Below are positions 23,796-24,066 of a DNA stretch of 24,066 bases, in pieces. The notes under the pieces are model-generated. The model had not been told where the DNA came from and did no database searches. It saw nothing but the letters and a program-made list of their open reading frames with translations. Location of the stretch: positions 1 to 24,066 of the forward strand of contig SIBR01000050.1 of assembly GCA_009695065.1 (NCBI GenBank), read 5' to 3'. The DNA comes from Opitutus sp. (GTDB taxonomy: Bacteria > Verrucomicrobiota > Verrucomicrobiae > Opitutales > Opitutaceae). Positions within the stretch are counted from its first letter, which is position 1. Every line of letters begins with the position of its first letter. Position numbers and translations under genes: made by a program.

Positions 23796-24066
23796 GGCCT
23801 TGTGGTTTGCGGTTGGCAACGGTGAAAGGGCTGGGGAAGCGTAAAGGCGGCCGGAAACCGAACTTGGCTGCTTTGCGCACGCTCCCAAAGCGAACCCCAA
23901 ATACCCAACAGCGAATTCCAATTCTCCTCCTGTTGGGTTTCCCGATTTCTACGGGCGCGGTTCAAACCCGAGCCATGCAACCACTCGCTGCCGCAACCGC
24001 CCCGACGGCTCACGAAGATTTGTTTCCCAACTACCAATTGTCGCGTCGGAAATACACAGAATTTCA
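23796..24066. other. Gene-less right edge
   Basis: No coding region, tRNA or clear repeat is recognised in these 271 bases. The sequence may belong to the flank of the intron or to a gene starting beyond the window. Confidence 0.4.

Overview
The window suggests a GC-rich member of the Verrucomicrobiota, most likely an Opitutaceae-like bacterium. The evidence is the gene content: two PVC-type dehydrogenases (beta-propeller, HEAT repeats, C-terminal CxxCH cytochrome), a PSCyt1/DUF1549/LamG/DUF1553 protein next to a DUF1501 protein, DUF1080 proteins, twin-arginine signals on several enzymes, and a TonB-dependent receptor with the 'REGNA...QRNAPN' plug style typical of Opitutaceae. The taxon is inferred from family knowledge; no marker gene is present.

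Layout. A DUF1080 C-terminal relic (about 42-194) and a hairpin pair lie at the left edge. A minus-strand pair follows: an exported TIM-barrel sugar isomerase/epimerase-like enzyme (1992-2921) and a sulfatase (285-1823). It is divergent from the first heme-dehydrogenase (3233-6250). After a gene-poor stretch comes a four-gene minus-strand operon, read Gfo/Idh/MocA oxidoreductase (13648) > DUF1080 > PSCyt1/DUF1549/DUF1553 > DUF1501 (6765). Upstream of it is a damaged mirror image of the first divergent pair: a truncated dehydrogenase (minus) and a frameshifted, truncated TIM barrel (plus) around an intact-looking control region (14034-14328). Then come a GntR/FCD regulator (minus), a patch with a possible transposase relic and a DUF1501 relic, and a plus-strand operon DUF1080 > heme-dehydrogenase > TonB-dependent receptor (16054-22785). 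The last 1.3 kb has no credible gene. It holds a 9-nt tandem repeat and a degenerate group II intron without a reverse transcriptase.

How the genes may work together. DUF1080, Gfo/Idh/MocA and TIM-barrel enzymes are the families of the bacterial 3-keto-glycoside route, in which a glycoside is oxidised at C3, cleaved by elimination, and the keto-glucal processed. Here nearly every enzyme carries a Sec, lipoprotein or Tat signal, and two dehydrogenases carry their own cytochrome c. The locus could be a periplasmic, respiratory-chain-linked version of that route for a sulfated glycoside taken up by the TonB-dependent receptor. This is inference; the substrate is unknown.

Regulation. The main unexpected signal is a palindromic motif, (T)ATGATCGATCA, found in every control region of the sugar genes and directly in front of the GntR gene. 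In both the intact and the relic divergent regions two copies sit 109 and 110 bp apart. At three promoters a TTGAC[T/A] box follows 6-8 bp after the motif. I propose it is the operator of the GntR/FCD protein and defines a local regulon.
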